Counted from the first letter of the stretch, positions 22,824-36,074 are shown. The stretch is 64,000 nucleotides of DNA from Lycium barbarum (GCF_019175385.1 NC_083344.1:23630380-23694379); one strand, 5' to 3'. A program made the numbers and translations. Notes: generated by a model not told the origin, from the sequence alone.

Positions 22824-25702
22824 TGTCACGACCCAATTTCAAAAAGTCTACCTATCCCACCTCGGTAGGCGAACCCTTAACCTAACATCCACAAACACAG
22901 TATAAATAGTGAAAGAAGATAAAGTAACGTAAGTCTGACATGTGAATATATAATAAGTGCGGAAGTAAATAAAAAACCACCCAAGTATCTGGTCTGGTCA
23001 TACAAGAGCATCTAACTAAAATCTATAAGTCTAGAAGTAATAATAATACATCAATAGTCTCAAATAATGTCTCAGAATAGCAAAGTAAGACATAATAGAA
23101 GAAGAGTCTTCGGGTAGCGAAGCGTCCACATGCTCACCCCAACAGACTCGAATCAGCAGGCTCAAACTCTTAGCCACGAGGGGTAGACGTTGATCCCACC
23201 TAATACTCTACATTCATAAAAGAATGCAGCAAGTGTAGGTCAATACAAACAACACGTACTGGTAGGTATCATAGGCTGACTAACATTAGCTATCATATAC
23301 CAAGATAATAAAGTAAGATAAATAGGTAAGTCAACAAGGTATAAGTCATTACGAGCCAGTAACCAAGTACAAGTCATCACCTATGTTATGGCATCTAAAC
23401 CCAACTGTGCCAAGTCTGAGTACACCCAATCCGAATCCGTATATCACAAGAATATCACAAGAAGCCAAAGGTACAATGCAATGCAATAATGTATGAAATA
23501 TGGATGCAATGCATATGCACCGATACACATGTACTCCGATGATTGAACATCACATCTCGGTAGCACAACCCATGAGGGACCCGCGAAGTCCATGTATTAA
23601 TCCTCACGATTTCGGCAAAGACCTCGGCAATCGCTACCAGCACTCATACTTCGATTCCGGAATAAACATCGGAAATCGGTCTTCACGTCACTCTCATCCA
23701 ACTGAGCCCAGCTCAAAACAGTGTTTCCTTGTATATCATCAATGTATCAACAGTATATCATGAAGGATGAGAATGCGTGCAATGTATGAGATCAATGTCA
23801 ATAATCAAATCAATCTCAACAGTACCACACGCTTGCACGCCAACAATATCAATAAAAGTCTACACAATAAGCCACAATAGAATCACAATCCTCATCTCAA
23901 AACAGCAACAAGTAAGGTTTTACAATATCATCATCAAGATATATCACTAGTCACCAATGTCTACTATCACCACGTGGCATAAGCCAACAACAAATAGAAA
24001 AGAATAAGTCGCAACACAACAGGGTGGCTAGCCCCAAATCATATAACAAGGCCTAACCTAAGGCAATATCTAACCCAATTCATACCTGAAGGTTTACATG
24101 CATTCTCCAACAACATTATCTAAACATACGCTTCGCTAATCGAAGTCTCACCATAAGGTAAACCATAACCTACTTGGAGAGCCGAACGGCAAAGTCTCCA
24201 ATCAAACCTTTTTCTTCCCTTTCCTTTGAGCCTCGAGATAATGAAAGTCTAAACATATCCGAATCATGAAATTAGAATCAAGAAGAATATCATTCAAACC
24301 CTACTTCTATTCAAGACCCAAATCCCCAACCTATAAAATGGGTTTTATGAACTAGAGAGATAAAATTAGGAATCCATAGGTTTCAACATGAAATTAAGGC
24401 TCTAGGTGATCAATTCCATGAATTACAAGCTAGAAGAACCAACAATTCACTTAAATTCAGATTCTAGGAAAAACCCCCAAATTTGGGTATAAACCCTAAC
24501 TTCCAATTCCATAATTTAGCCACTAATTAGGAAGAAATCAAGCAATAATATATTCTAGTCATCAATTTCATGCTTAATGAAGCTAACCCAATCAATAATT
24601 CAAGATTACAAAGCCTAAAAAGAAGAACTCGTTGAACCCTCTTTTAATCCTTAAACTCTTAGTGAACTAGCATGATAATGGAATCCTAAGGTGATTATGG
24701 AAAAATGGAACAGCAAAGAAGATAGAAGGACCTACCACAAATATTTCCCCCCAAAAATCACCTTGAAATGCTCCCAATAACTCTAAAGTTGAAATAATAA
24801 TGAATGAGAGACTTAGGGCTTTTAGGACTCATTTAATGAATCTGTCTGCCCGATACCGCTCCTGCGACAACGAGACAGCTGTGGCAGTCCCACTTCGACG
24901 CTCCCTCAGACCGCTGTGGTGGTCAGCCAAACAATGCACTAGCTCCTGCTGCGGCATGGCCACCGCTATAGCGGTGCCGCTACTGCGGTATGAGTGTCGC
25001 TATAGCGGTGCCGCTGCTGCGGTATGAGTGCCGCTATAGCGGAGCACCAGAACTAGAAACTCCCCAAAAACCACAACCTCAACCCGAAAGCGCGACAATC
25101 ACCTGAGGCCATCTGCTCACACACCACATATGCAAACACACATAAAAACACTCTACAAATGAATTCGTGGCCTCAGAATTCCAAACGGAAGTTTCTGGAA
25201 TCGAGTCAACCCCTAATACCTCAACGTCAACTTCCCAACCCAAGTCCCAAAATGCACCTGAGTGCATTGGGAATCGAACTGAATTTATGCACAACTTCTA
25301 AAAGACCATCCGAACCTCTCGGAATCGATAAATTTCTAAAAAAGGTTCGTTACCTAAAATTCAACTTTAAGTGAGCTCTTTTTTTTGCTCTAAGCCCAAA
25401 TTTCCAAAAAAGTCGCCCAAAAAAACCTCGAGAAACGTGTCAACCGTCCCCTCCGGTTAAAAGTACAGAAAAGACTATAACGACCAAACGGGTCGTTACA
25501 CTACCCGAGAACTGGGCATAAGTGAGGACTACCTCAGACTTAGACGAATTTAAGAACTCTTACGAACCTCACTTTTTACTTTAACTTCAAAATGACTATC
25601 GTTCACCCGAATTCATCCCGAAGGGATTCATATGGCTAAAATATCACATTGATACTCATTCTTACACATTCACACCTAAACCGGATTTTACGGAGTGTTA
25701 CA
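22824..25702 (-). repeat. 5' LTR of element 0 (about 2.88 kb)
   Basis: In plus-strand reading it begins TGTCACGACCC next to the primer site. I place the other end at the TGTAACACTCCG complement, 25702. An alternative end is 25500, at GGTCGTTACA. The length resembles the 2.93-kb LTR of element 1. No partner LTR is in the window, so the outer boundary is less certain than the inner one. Confidence 0.75.
24964..25042. repeat. 34-bp GC-rich tandem repeat with CGCTATAGCG palindromes
   Basis: CGCTATAGCGG starts at 24964, 24998 and 25032, a strict 34-bp period, with GTGCCGCT and TGCGGTATGAGTG between. Two full units and a partial third are present. The palindrome is CCGCTATAGCGG where complete. It lies in the LTR of element 0. 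Confidence 0.9.
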
Positions 25703-28700
25703 CATTATGACTGATTCACTAAATCCCTTGCTGATCTATTCGGGCTGCTGGTATTTCAATGTCTTCCTTACACCTCCCTGGATTGTCTTTCGGTACATTT
25801 TTTTGTCAAATCATCAAAATAATATTTTAAGATTAGCATTTATGATTGTGTCAACAGCTACTCAATATGTACTATGTCAAAGGTGAAGGCACAATCTACT
25901 AAGTGTGTCTCAGATGTGTGACAAAGGGAACTAGGTCATCTTCACTTTAAAAGATTGCTCTGTTACAAACTCAAAAATCGTGAAACTGATTCTAGGGGAA
26001 AAAGGCACAAAAATGTGTACACATCTAACATTATGGGTCCCTTCAGACATCAAGTTGTGAGTTTTAGTGCACAGGAAATAGATCCACCACTATGGTTCAA
26101 AATGCTTGGACATCCAAGTTTTTCACTACAACAAATAATATCAGAGGAATTGGTTCTTAGACTACCAAAATCCAGGTTCAATGAAGATAAAGTGTATGAT
26201 GTATGTGCCAAAGGAAAATATGTTAAGTCATCATTCAAATCAAAGAAGATGGGCAGTACTACTCAACTTTTAGAGTTGTTACACATGGATCTATATGAAC
26301 ATATGAGTGTCCAAAGCAGAGGAGGAAAGAGATACGAGTTTATCGTTGATGACTACTCCGGATGCACCTGGACTTTGTTTCTTGCATCAAAAGATGAGAC
26401 ATTTGAAGTATTCACAATATTTGTGAAGAAACTACAAAGAAAATTAAATGTTTAAGTGGCTAGCATCATATCTGATCATGAAACTGAGTTTGAGAATTTT
26501 AACTTTCTTGAATATTGTATGACTCATGGAATTGATAACAATTTCTCTACACCAAGAACTCTGCCACAAAAGTATGTTGTTGAAAGAAAGAACAAGACCT
26601 TGTAAGACATGGCAAGAACAATGTTGATAGCCAGTGATCTGCCTAAATACTTTTGGATTGAAGCTGTCAACACTTCATGCTACATTATCAACAGATGCAT
26701 GATAAGGCCGCTACTGGAGAAAACACCTTATGAGTTGCTAAAGAAAATAAATCCCAACATCAGTCATCCTAGAGCCTTTGGAAGTAATTATTATGTTCAC
26801 AATAATGGAAAATAAGTTATGGGAAAATTTGATGCCAACAGTGATGAAGGAATCTTTCTTGGATACTCCTCACATGGTAAGGCCTTCAGAGTTTTCAACA
26901 AAAGGTCTGCATGTGTTAATGAAAGTGTACATGTAAGCTTTGATGAAGCTGATAGTCTGAAAGGGATAGGAACTCATAATGATGATGATGACGATGTTGA
27001 AATTGGACTTATAGAGAGGTATGGCGATCAAGCGACACACGAGGCCCCCAAGAAATTATGTGCAGAAGGAATTACTGTCAAGGAACTCAGTTCACCAAAA
27101 GTGGTGCAGGTTATTCTTTCAACAAAGCAAACTAAGCAAGTTAACAGTATCAATGGATCTAATCCCCTAAATAATCATGATAATATGCACAATGTACAGC
27201 AAGAATGGGGAACTGAACAAGTGAATGATAATGAACAACCTTATCCCTATTTTATTGAAGGAAGCAACTGGAAATACAACAGGGCACATCCAATTGAGAA
27301 TGTCATCACCTCCATTCGAAAGGGTGTTTTGAATGATGCATGGATCATTACAATGCAAGAAGAACTTCATCAATTTGAAAGGGACAAAGTATGACATATG
27401 GAATCCAAGCCAAAAGATAGAACAATCACTGGAAGTAGGTGGGTTTTCAGAAATAAACTTGATGATCAAGAAACAATAATAAGGAACAAGGTAAATATGG
27501 TAGTGAAAAGGTACAACCAAGAAGAAGGAATTGACTATGATAAAAATTTACACCAGTAGCTGGGATGGAAGGAACATATATGCTTATTGCTTTTGCATCC
27601 TACATGAAGTTCAAGTTGTTCATATGGATGTCAAATGTGCCTTCCTAAGTGGATATAATTGTAGGAAGAAGTTTAACTGCAACAACCTCCAGGATTTGAG
27701 TGCCATGAATTTCCCAATCAGGTGTACAAATTTGATAAAGCATTGTATGGATTAAAACAGACTCCAAGAGGATGACATGAAAGGTTGTAAAATTTCCTGC
27801 TTGATAATGGGTTTACAAGAGGTAACATTGATAACACCCTGTTCTTAATGAAGCAAAACACATGTCTAGTGATTGTTCAAGTTTATATGGATAGTATCAT
27901 CTTTGGGGCCACAAATGAGACCTTATGTAAGGAGCTTGCTAAACTTATGGGAAGTGAATTTTAGATGAGCATGAAGACAGAACTAAACTTCTTTTTGGCA
28001 ATACAAGTAAAGCAGATCAAAGATGGGACAATGATTCATCAGCAAAAATATATCAAGGAATTGCTAAAAAAAATTGACATGGATGATGTAAATACCATTG
28101 ATACTCCTATTGCCACTGTCACTAGACTGGATAAAGATGGAACTGGTCCTTTGGTTGAAGAGAAGATGTACAGGGGTGTGATTGGCTCCTTGCTATATTT
28201 AATTACAAGCATGACTGATATTGTGTTTAGTCTTGGACTATGTGTCAGGTTTCAATCTCGCCCAAATGAATCTCACATGAAGGCTATTAAGGTATCTCAA
28301 AGGTACATAGGACCTGGTCCTCTAGTACTTAACTAGAGGTTCCTTTGAACTCATAGGGTATGCTGATGTTGATTATGCTGGATATCTTGTGGATAGGAAG
28401 AGTTCATCTGGGATGGCTCACTTTCTAAGTTCATGTTTGATCTCATGAGTAACAAAGAAACAAAATTATGTGGCATTATCTACTGCAGAAGCTGAGTATG
28501 TAGTTGTTGCTTCATATTCTACACAACTATGATGGATTAAAACAATAACTAGAAGATTTTGGTGTCTAAGTGTAAAATGTTCCAATTATTGGTGGTAATA
28601 CAAGTGTTGTGAACATGGCAAAGAATCTAGTCCAACACAAAAGGAAAAAGAACATTAATGGTAGACACCACTTCTTGAGAGAAAATTGGAGAAGGGACAT

Positions 28701-28795
28701 ATCTCTATGAAATTTTGCAAGACTGAAGATCAAATTCCTCACACATTTACAAATTCTCTAAGTAGGTATCATTTTTAAAAGAACCGTTTGGAGCT
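25703..28795 (+). pseudogene. Ty1/copia gag-pol remnant (SIRE/Tork-like)
   Basis: Degenerate pol in the copia order. A GAG-pre-integrase stretch (YYVKGEGTI, then LGHPSFSLQQ) is near 25870-26130. The integrase core includes ELLHMDLYEHM and VDDYSGCTWTLF near 26260-26400, then MARTMLIASDLPKYFW near 26610. RT includes MQEELHQFERDKV near 27350 and VHMDVKCAFL near 27620; the catalytic YVDD box is degraded to YMDS near 27885. RNase H includes ALSTAEAEY near 28470-28510. At least five in-frame stops and several shifts break it (for example TAA at 26453, TGA for Trp near 27392). The upstream LTR and gag are not in the window. Confidence 0.9.
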
Positions 28796-29082
28796 TGGAC
28801 TACGTAAAATGAATTTGGAATCTCTGGTGTTTCCCTCAGTGATAGGCTAAGTTTAAATCATAGTACTTCTTACTGTTGTTTTTTTATGATGCTAAAATGG
28901 TGGAAGGGTAGAGATAGCAGTGAGGAGGAACTATTTCTGAGCTGAGCTGCAAAAACTATCTTGAAGAATTGGAAATTGGTCCTAATGCAAACAATGAAAA
29001 AAAATGCTTTGAGAGAGACATATGGACATGATTATGTTCCTACTCCTAGTCATCTAGAGGGTTGCAATGAATTGAAGGTAAG
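28796..29082. other. Copia sequence after RNase H, no ORF
   Basis: This is probably the non-coding or decayed region between RNase H and the 3' LTR of the copia element. It continues at 34405 after the F insertion. I see no conserved domain. Confidence 0.5.
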
Positions 29083-29449
29083 TGTTACACCTTGGAAATT
29101 TCATGTCGTCGCGTAGTAAATGAACCAATGCGAGCTTAAGGGTAATAGGAAGTTCTTAAGACTATAAGACGGATATTTAGTGGTCTTAGAATGCATACGT
29201 TAAGATTTTGAAGTCATATGAATTGACAAAATAAGGATTGGTAAGGACAAGTGGAGTATAAGTGGGGTTTAGGAAAGGTTTCGCAAATTATTGCATTAAG
29301 AATTGTTTGGTAAGGCCTTGAGGACGATTTATAGGGATGTTTAGATCATTAATGAAGTGTTAAACAAGTATTAATAAGGTTGTGTAAGGATTGGAGATCA
29401 ACGAAACGACGAGGACAACTTCGGAAAAAGTGTGAGTTACACGACCACC

Positions 29450-29590
29450 TTATACGGACCGTGGAACTTTATACGGACCGTATAAGGGTCCGTATCACCC
29501 AACATCAAGAATGTTTTCCATGGTGGTGAACCACGGACACTTATACGGGCCGTACAATGTTATACGGACCGTATAAGTGGTCAGTATAAG
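29450..29590. repeat. Palindrome array in LTR F
   Basis: Copies of TATACGG-N-CCGT(ATAA) recur about four times over 140 bp, some mutated. The array is about 370 bp into the LTR, shortly before an AT-rich stretch (AAGTATTTAAATG) that could be the core promoter. Confidence 0.82.
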
Positions 29591-30898
29591 TCCCGACGGG
29601 CTGAGTATTTCCAAGTATTTAAATGTGTTCCCACCTCATTATATTCATTCTCCTCATTTCTTCACTTCTCTCCAAGCTTCTAGAATATTCCATACATTTC
29701 ATTTTCAAGAATACAAGGGGAAATCAAAGGTTCATACCATAAATTCAAGTGAATAGAGTGCAAGGAAGCTCTTTGGGGTTGCTAGAGTCAAGAAATCCCT
29801 TGGAAGTTGAAGCTAGCGTTTTATTCAAGTGAATTATTGCCAACCAAAACCCGTTCTTACGCATTCAAAGGTGAGTTTTATGATTATTCCATGTTGTTTA
29901 AGGTATTGAAAAGTTGAAACACTTGGATTATGGAAGAAGATGGAAAATAGGTTACAAAATATGAGATTAGTGGCAGTTGTGAGTAGTAGATTGATATGAA
30001 TCATGATTCTTGATACGTTGTGATTGTAACTACGTTATGAATGATGTTAAGAGCATGAGAGAAACATTAGATGAGAATGAATGTAAAGTTGTATTATGAT
30101 TATGATTATGGATGACCTTGAGAGGAAATTGTGGGGATTGGATAATGATGAATTTGACTAAAGTCATTGATGATGATATTATGAATGTTATTATTGACGT
30201 TTGGGAGTTGATATATGGTATGGAGAAAGTAGTAGAAACAAAGGAGATGCTGCTCAATTTTCTATAGCTTTAGTTCAAACACGCTTATGTTATCGGTTAT
30301 CTAATTTGAGTATGAACTCTATTGAAGGTAGAAACGTGAATATTGGAGAGGAACGTTCAAGCGATAGAGTAGCTAAACGAAAAGGTATGTAAGGCTAGTC
30401 CCTTCTTTTTAAGGCATGATTCTTATGACACGATATTCCCTATCTCTTCGTGACTTTCCTACATACGAAAATTATGAGTCAGTCTTAGTAAAGAGCTTCA
30501 TATGAGACAAGATAAGAGATATGTTACGAGCATGATAAGGATGATGATGAGTCTAAGTCTAAAGAGTCTAAGGCCCATGATTGTCACGACCCAGCTAGGG
30601 GCTGTGACGGATACCCGGGGCTGACCACCGAGCACCGCTCTTTCTACTACTCATCATACTCATTAAGACTTCTTTTTCGTTCATAATCTCATAATCATAA
30701 GAAAATCATTTTCATTAAAGAACATAAATACTTTTATATACATAAGCCCTTTGGCTATCAAAAGATAATGTACACATATCTACATATATACAGTAGTGAC
30801 CTTGTGAGACCATATAACCCACACATACGTATCCACGAGCCTCTACTAGAGTACTAGACATATGGACGGGACAAGACCCTGTCGTGCCCAAAATACTT

Positions 30899-30902
<4 letters not shown>

Positions 30903-30942
<40 letters not shown>
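30903..30942. repeat. TA microsatellite in E
   Basis: About 40 bases of alternating A and T. Confidence 0.98.
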
Positions 30943-30945
<3 letters not shown>

Positions 30946-31309
30946 AAAGTATAAACCCGATTAGCACCTCCAGAATAATGGAGTGCTTCTGCAAATCTGC
31001 TGATAGCTCCTAAAGGTCTGCGCCGTCTCCCTGTCTACCTGTGGGCATGAACACAGCGTCCAAAGAAAACGGACGTCAGTACAAATATTGTACTGAGTGT
31101 GTAAGGCATGAATGAAACAAACATAATAGAGAAATCATAAGTCATGAGGTGAAGGCAAAACCTGCGCGACCTTCGAGGATGAATACATTTCATACATATA
31201 TCACATATACATAATCGTCGTACATGAACCATCATAGCGTATACATCATCATGTCACATAATTCGTCATCATAGTACCGCAACTTCTCATACACATAAAA
31301 CATTATTCG

Positions 31310-31445
31310 TATTTGGCCACGTAGGGCTCGACAATATCCGTATTCGGCCACGTGGTGGCTCGACAGTATCCGTATTCGGCCACGTAGTGGCTCGACAATA
31401 TCACATACATATCTTCCGTATTCGGCCACGTAGTGGCTCGACTAT
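31310..31445. repeat. Short degenerate tandem repeat in E
   Basis: The motif GTATTCGGCCACGTAG(T)GGCTCGAC recurs four times with variable spacing. It lies in the LTR and has no coding meaning that I can see. Confidence 0.8.
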
Positions 31446-32942
31446 ATCACATACATCATAACAAGTATCAGTATATCTCATCATAATCATTGTCATCATA
31501 TACATCTTATAGGAGTATCGTAACCTTTCATTAATGCACACATTTAAATTTAAAGACAATCTATGAAAATCACATCATATTCGTAGCACGAATTTCGTAT
31601 AAGTATCGCATGATAGTCTTTATAATCTTTGGGCTTAAGCTCATCATTTCCATTATCGTTTCTATAGCGTATCTCTTACCTTTATCTCACATGAAATCCT
31701 TTATGAACATAGACTCGTTGTTTCTCGAAACATTGGTCATAGGACATGCATTAAGGCTTAAGAACAATCTATAACAATGTCGGGGAGACGTAAGGTCGAG
31801 AACCCCCGAGTATATTATGGAGCATTCATAGGTATTCCGCCTCACCTTGAAGGGATTAGTATATAAGGTGAGTGTATACATCAAGCATTACCAATAGATC
31901 GTAGTTAATGTCTTTAGCTTTGTTTAAACATTATACCATGAACTCTAGAATCTTTAGTCTTAAGCTTACCATCTCTGTTATCGTGCTCGTAACATGTCTC
32001 TTATCCTTATCTCACGTGGCTATCCATGAACATAGGCTCTTGGTTCCGGAATATAAGGAAGCCATGGAAATGTAGGGGAAATAATATCATATCATAGGAT
32101 TCATGCCTTGGAAAGAAAGGACTAGCCTTACATACATTTTCCTTTAGCTATTCTACCGCTTGATCGTTCTTCTTCAATATTCGCGTCTTTACCTTCAAGA
32201 GAATTCGCATCAACGTCAGTTAATCGACTATAAGAACGCGTGACTATTTTCTAGGAAAAATTGGGCAGCATTTCCTTTGTTTCTACTACTTTTCCCGTGT
32301 TTCGTTTCAACTACCAAACATTCACAACAACACTTACAATATCGTATCAACAATCGTCATTTATCTACATTTACCACATTCCACCATTTTTTTCCAATTT
32401 CTCCACATTTATGGGTTTTAGCTCATCATCACATTTTCTCATACATCACACCTGTTTTATGGTCTGCGCGTCATTTATAACATATTTATACTCCCAACTC
32501 ATCAACATTCATAATTCAATCCAACTATCATTCAACTATGGCACTATTCACATTTTATGACCCATTTACTACACTCTTCTATAATCCAAGTGTTTCAACG
32601 TATAAATACATCAATCATCATGAGAAAGTCATAAAACTTACCTTAGATGTGGTAGGAATGAGCCTTGAGTAGCAATACTCTTCTATGCCAAAAACCCTAC
32701 TTCACTTCCTTTGCAATTTCTTGGTGTAGATGAACTTTGATGAGTTTCACACTCTTGATTCCATGGTTTTGATGTTATTGACCTTGATTTTCCTTTGGTT
32801 CTCTTGAATCCTTGTGAATGAAGTGTTTAGAGTGTTTTAGAGACTTCTTGAGTTGTGTAGATGAGAAATGAATAAATGAGCTTAGGGTCCCTTTTAATAA
32901 CTCAAAACCTGATTTTTAATGAACAGTAGTCGGGTGCACAGT

Positions 32943-33210
32943 GGACGTAAACTCAGTTTATGGGCCGTATTCTGGTTTACGGTCCGTCCTTCACGACCGT
33001 ATTTAAGCATATCAGAAACAGAAAGGTTTGCTGGAGTCATGGTGGTTTACGGTCGCAGTTTACGGGCCGTATTTCAATTTACGGTCCGTATTCTGAGTTG
33101 TATTTAACCTTTTCGTCATTTGGCAGAAAGTTGAAGTTTTTGGAATGTTGAAGGACGATGGCATTTTACGGTCCGTAAACCACTTTACAGGCCGTATTCT
33201 ATTTTACGAC
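32943..33210. repeat. Palindrome array TTTACGG-N-CCGT in LTR E
   Basis: Six or more copies, full or half, of TTTACGG-N-CCGT(A). The core ACGG-N-CCGT is the same as in C, F and element 2, but the flanking TATA is TTT here. Confidence 0.82.
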
Positions 33211-34038
33211 CCACTAGGTCGAAGTGCAAATCTGTAACTTTCTCATTTCCAAAATTCATAATTAGTCATTCCCTACTTAGTAAAACATCGCACACTCAAA
33301 CACTTCGTTGGTCTACTCGTTGTACGTTCACGGAGAAATTTCCGAGGTGTAATAATGATATTATGTTTCTACAAAGCTAATGATTCTTATTATGATCCAT
33401 TGATGTTGTTCATTGCATACACTCACCTTATATACTAATTCCTTCAAGGTGAGGCAGAACACTTATGCATGCTCCATAACGGAATCGGGGGTTCACGACC
33501 TTACGTCACCCCGATGATGTATAGTCTGTCTTGAGTTTTATGCATGATTCATGATAAGCATATGATGATGATATTACACTGTGCCTACATGGCCGGGAAG
33601 ACACCACTAAGGCAGGCAGCGTATTACACTATGCCTAGATGGCATGGGCAAACACCACTAGTGGGCGGCATGAGATGGTACCCCGGACGCGGGAGGCCTG
33701 GACGCAGGCTAATGATTATCACACCGTACCTATATGGTCGGGCAGCTTATACGTATATGCATACATGATATGATGATGATTATGAAGTAAGTTGGTATGC
33801 ATTATTTCAGTTTTAAGTGACAGTCAGTTACAGATCGCTCTTCACTCGATGTCTCCATATTTCATTGATATATCATTATTGTTTATGCCTTACATACTCA
33901 GTACAATATTCATACTGACGTCTGGACGCTGTGTTCATGCCCACAGGTAGACAGGGAGACGGTGCAGATCCATAGGAGCTACTAGCAAATTTACAGGAGC
34001 ACTCCATTATTCCGAAGGTGCTATTTGGTTTATTCTTT

Positions 34039-34107
<69 letters not shown>

Positions 34108-34108
34108 T
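34039..34108. repeat. TG/TA microsatellite in F
   Basis: Alternating TG then about 50 bases of TA, followed by TATG repeats. Confidence 0.97.
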
Positions 34109-34404
34109 TTGGGCACGACGGGGTCTTGTCCCGTCCATATGTCTAGTACTCTAGTAGAGGCTCGTAGATACGTATGTGTGAGTAGTATGGTCTCACGATG
34201 TCCCTATTGTATATACATTATTTTGATAGTCGAAGGGCTTATGTATATTAAGGTATTTATGTTTCCAAATGAAAAATGGTTGTCTTATGATTATGAGCAC
34301 ATGAATAGTAAAGAAGTGTATAATGAGTATGATGAGTAACAGAATGAGTGGTGCTCGATAGTTAGCCCCGGGTACCCGTCATGGCCCCTAGTCGGGTAGT
34401 GACA

Positions 34405-35735
34405 GTAAGGCCCTACACAGGTTGAAGCAAGCTTAACATCTTGCCAAGCCAGACTAAGAGAGCTTAACATCTTGTTGAGGTCTAAAAGACTGAAGTGAGC
34501 TTAACATCTTACTAAAGTCGACAATAACAGGAGTATGCTTAACATTTTACAACAGTCCGAAGATAGATCAACATGGAGCTGGTTCTTAGGGGGGAAATTG
34601 TCAAAATGGAAGTTGCTCCTAAGGGGGAAGATGCGCATTAAGAGCATATGAAGATTGATGAAGTTGCCAGAGTGCACATGAAGAAGTATGAAGTTGCTAT
34701 GAGTTTGTCATCATCAAAGAGGGGGAATTTTCTGAGCTACTTAGATCTCAGTCTTTATTCATGATCCTATGGATGTTTTAATGATTGCCACACATTGTAC
34801 AAGTGAAAATATAGTACAAGGAAGAATGTACAAGAACCATGTCCTTAACAAATCTCCAAAAGGAAATAGTGAAGCAGGCAACATAGATACAAGATTGCTG
34901 AGAGAACCTGGTCTTTTAGAAAAAAACTGGAGACTGTTTGGTCTACGAAGAAGATGATAATGCACACGCACAAAACGAAACCTTAGAGAACTGAGATTAT
35001 GAAATAAAATAATTTTACAAGGAACAGGAGTTCAATACATGAAAACTTTACCATATTTGAGCACATGGAATTTGCTTGGAATTAGAAGAAGAAGAAGAAG
35101 AGGTCGTACGCGTGAGTCAAATTCAAATGAAACAAGGATTGGTTTCTTGCAATTAATTGAACCAAGTCTTGGTTGGATTGGGGAACTACAAGCAGCTATT
35201 TTACTCCTATATAAAGCATTACATTGGTTCTTGTTGAAGACAAGCGACTCAACTACAAAAAGCGAATAAGAGAGAAATCTTATCACAGAGTGTTTTTCAA
35301 CTTAGGTGAATAAATTGTGAATAAAGAACCTGTTCTTATCAAGTACAGTCAATATTGCTCTTATTACACGGTTTAGCTCTTCAAGATTTATCTGTAACCT
35401 TTACATTCCTATTGATTTGTGTTAGGTTGTTATTGAGTTATAAAGGACTTCATAGATTGGGTATAGACTTTGAAGATATTGGAAAGCATCAACAATTAGG
35501 GAGAATTGTTGATATTTGGGGTAGGGGCTGTTAGAGTCGGTTCCTTAGGTGTACAAGTCGTTGTAACATTAAAAGTTGCTCGTGGTATAGTTGAGAGTTT
35601 GGGGAAATTCTATTGGAGATAGGTCGTGGTTTTTGCCTCCTTTGAGCAAGGATTTTTCCACGTCAAATCCTTGTGTTGATTTACTATTTGGCACTTTACC
35701 TTCTTGCATAGTTGCTTCCCAATAAATTAACATTA
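34405..35735 (+). mobile_element. Copia element 3' end with probable 3' LTR
   Basis: The stretch follows directly on 29082 once F is removed. It has four copies of GCTTAACATCTT or a close variant (about 34430-34545), then purine-rich tracts at 34587-34597 and 34717-34730, either of which could be the polypurine tract. The later part looks like a copia LTR: TATATAAAG near 35211, and near 35615-35680 a stretch with TCCTTTGAGCAAGGATTT and CCACGTCAAATCC, which I recognise from Solanaceae copia LTRs. Exact LTR limits cannot be fixed, as no partner copy is visible. Confidence 0.6.
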
Positions 35736-36064
35736 AATTTGTCAAAAGTGGGCATTTTTATTTACGTCAAATATTTAATAAATTTTGTTTATTATATTTT
35801 GGTGACGGTGTAAAACACAAATTCAATTAGAAACATAAAGAAAGTTCAATCAAATTCTAAAAATTACAACACAAAAAGTAGACACCAAATAAAAGAAATT
35901 GCACCTCAAAAAGCTACAACAGGTTGTTGAAGTAGACCAACTCCACGACATACAAATTTCCTTTCTACTTAGATCATTTATGTCATCAGTTTTAAAATTA
36001 CTCTTTCTTGATTCATATCACTCTATTCAGGAAACATTACACGATCATCGATACAAAGTTCTAA
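35736..36064. other. AT-rich intergenic stretch, nothing recognised
   Basis: No ORF with recognisable similarity and no repeat structure was found. Confidence 0.6.
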
Positions 36065-36074
36065 TAAAACATAC

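Larger units (their letters stand above)
9869..25702 (-). mobile_element. Element 0: older Ty3/gypsy element, minus strand, left part outside window
   Basis: Read on the minus strand: 5' LTR (25702 to 22824), primer site, gag start at 22611, gag interrupted by element B, the rest of gag, protease, then the start of RT. RT is cut by element 1 at 9868. The missing RT, RNase H, integrase and 3' LTR should lie left of the window beyond element 1. The coding parts carry many stops and shifts, so it is older than element 1. Since only one LTR is visible, its own TSD cannot be tested. Confidence 0.9.
30582..33354 (-). mobile_element. Element E: solo LTR nested in F, opposite orientation
   Basis: It begins TGTCACGACCC and ends GAGGTGTAATA in plus reading, flanked by the perfect TSD ATGAT (30577-30581 and 33355-33359). 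The terminal CA has become TA. There is no coding content across 2.77 kb. It belongs to the same family as F, in the opposite direction. Confidence 0.92.
29083..34404 (+). mobile_element. Element F: solo LTR, plus orientation, with E nested inside
   Basis: It begins TGTTACACCTTGG and ends GTAGTGACA, flanked by the perfect 5-bp TSD GTAAG (29078-29082 and 34405-34409). Without E it is about 2.55 kb and has no coding region. Its reverse complement matches the ends of E, C and the LTRs of element 2, so it is the same broad gypsy LTR family. Confidence 0.93.

Noticed and set aside
31310..31445. Regularly repeated GGCCACGTAG-GGCTCGAC suggesting a CRISPR-like array
   Set aside because: Plant nuclear LTR sequence, repeats too variable and spacers too short and uneven.
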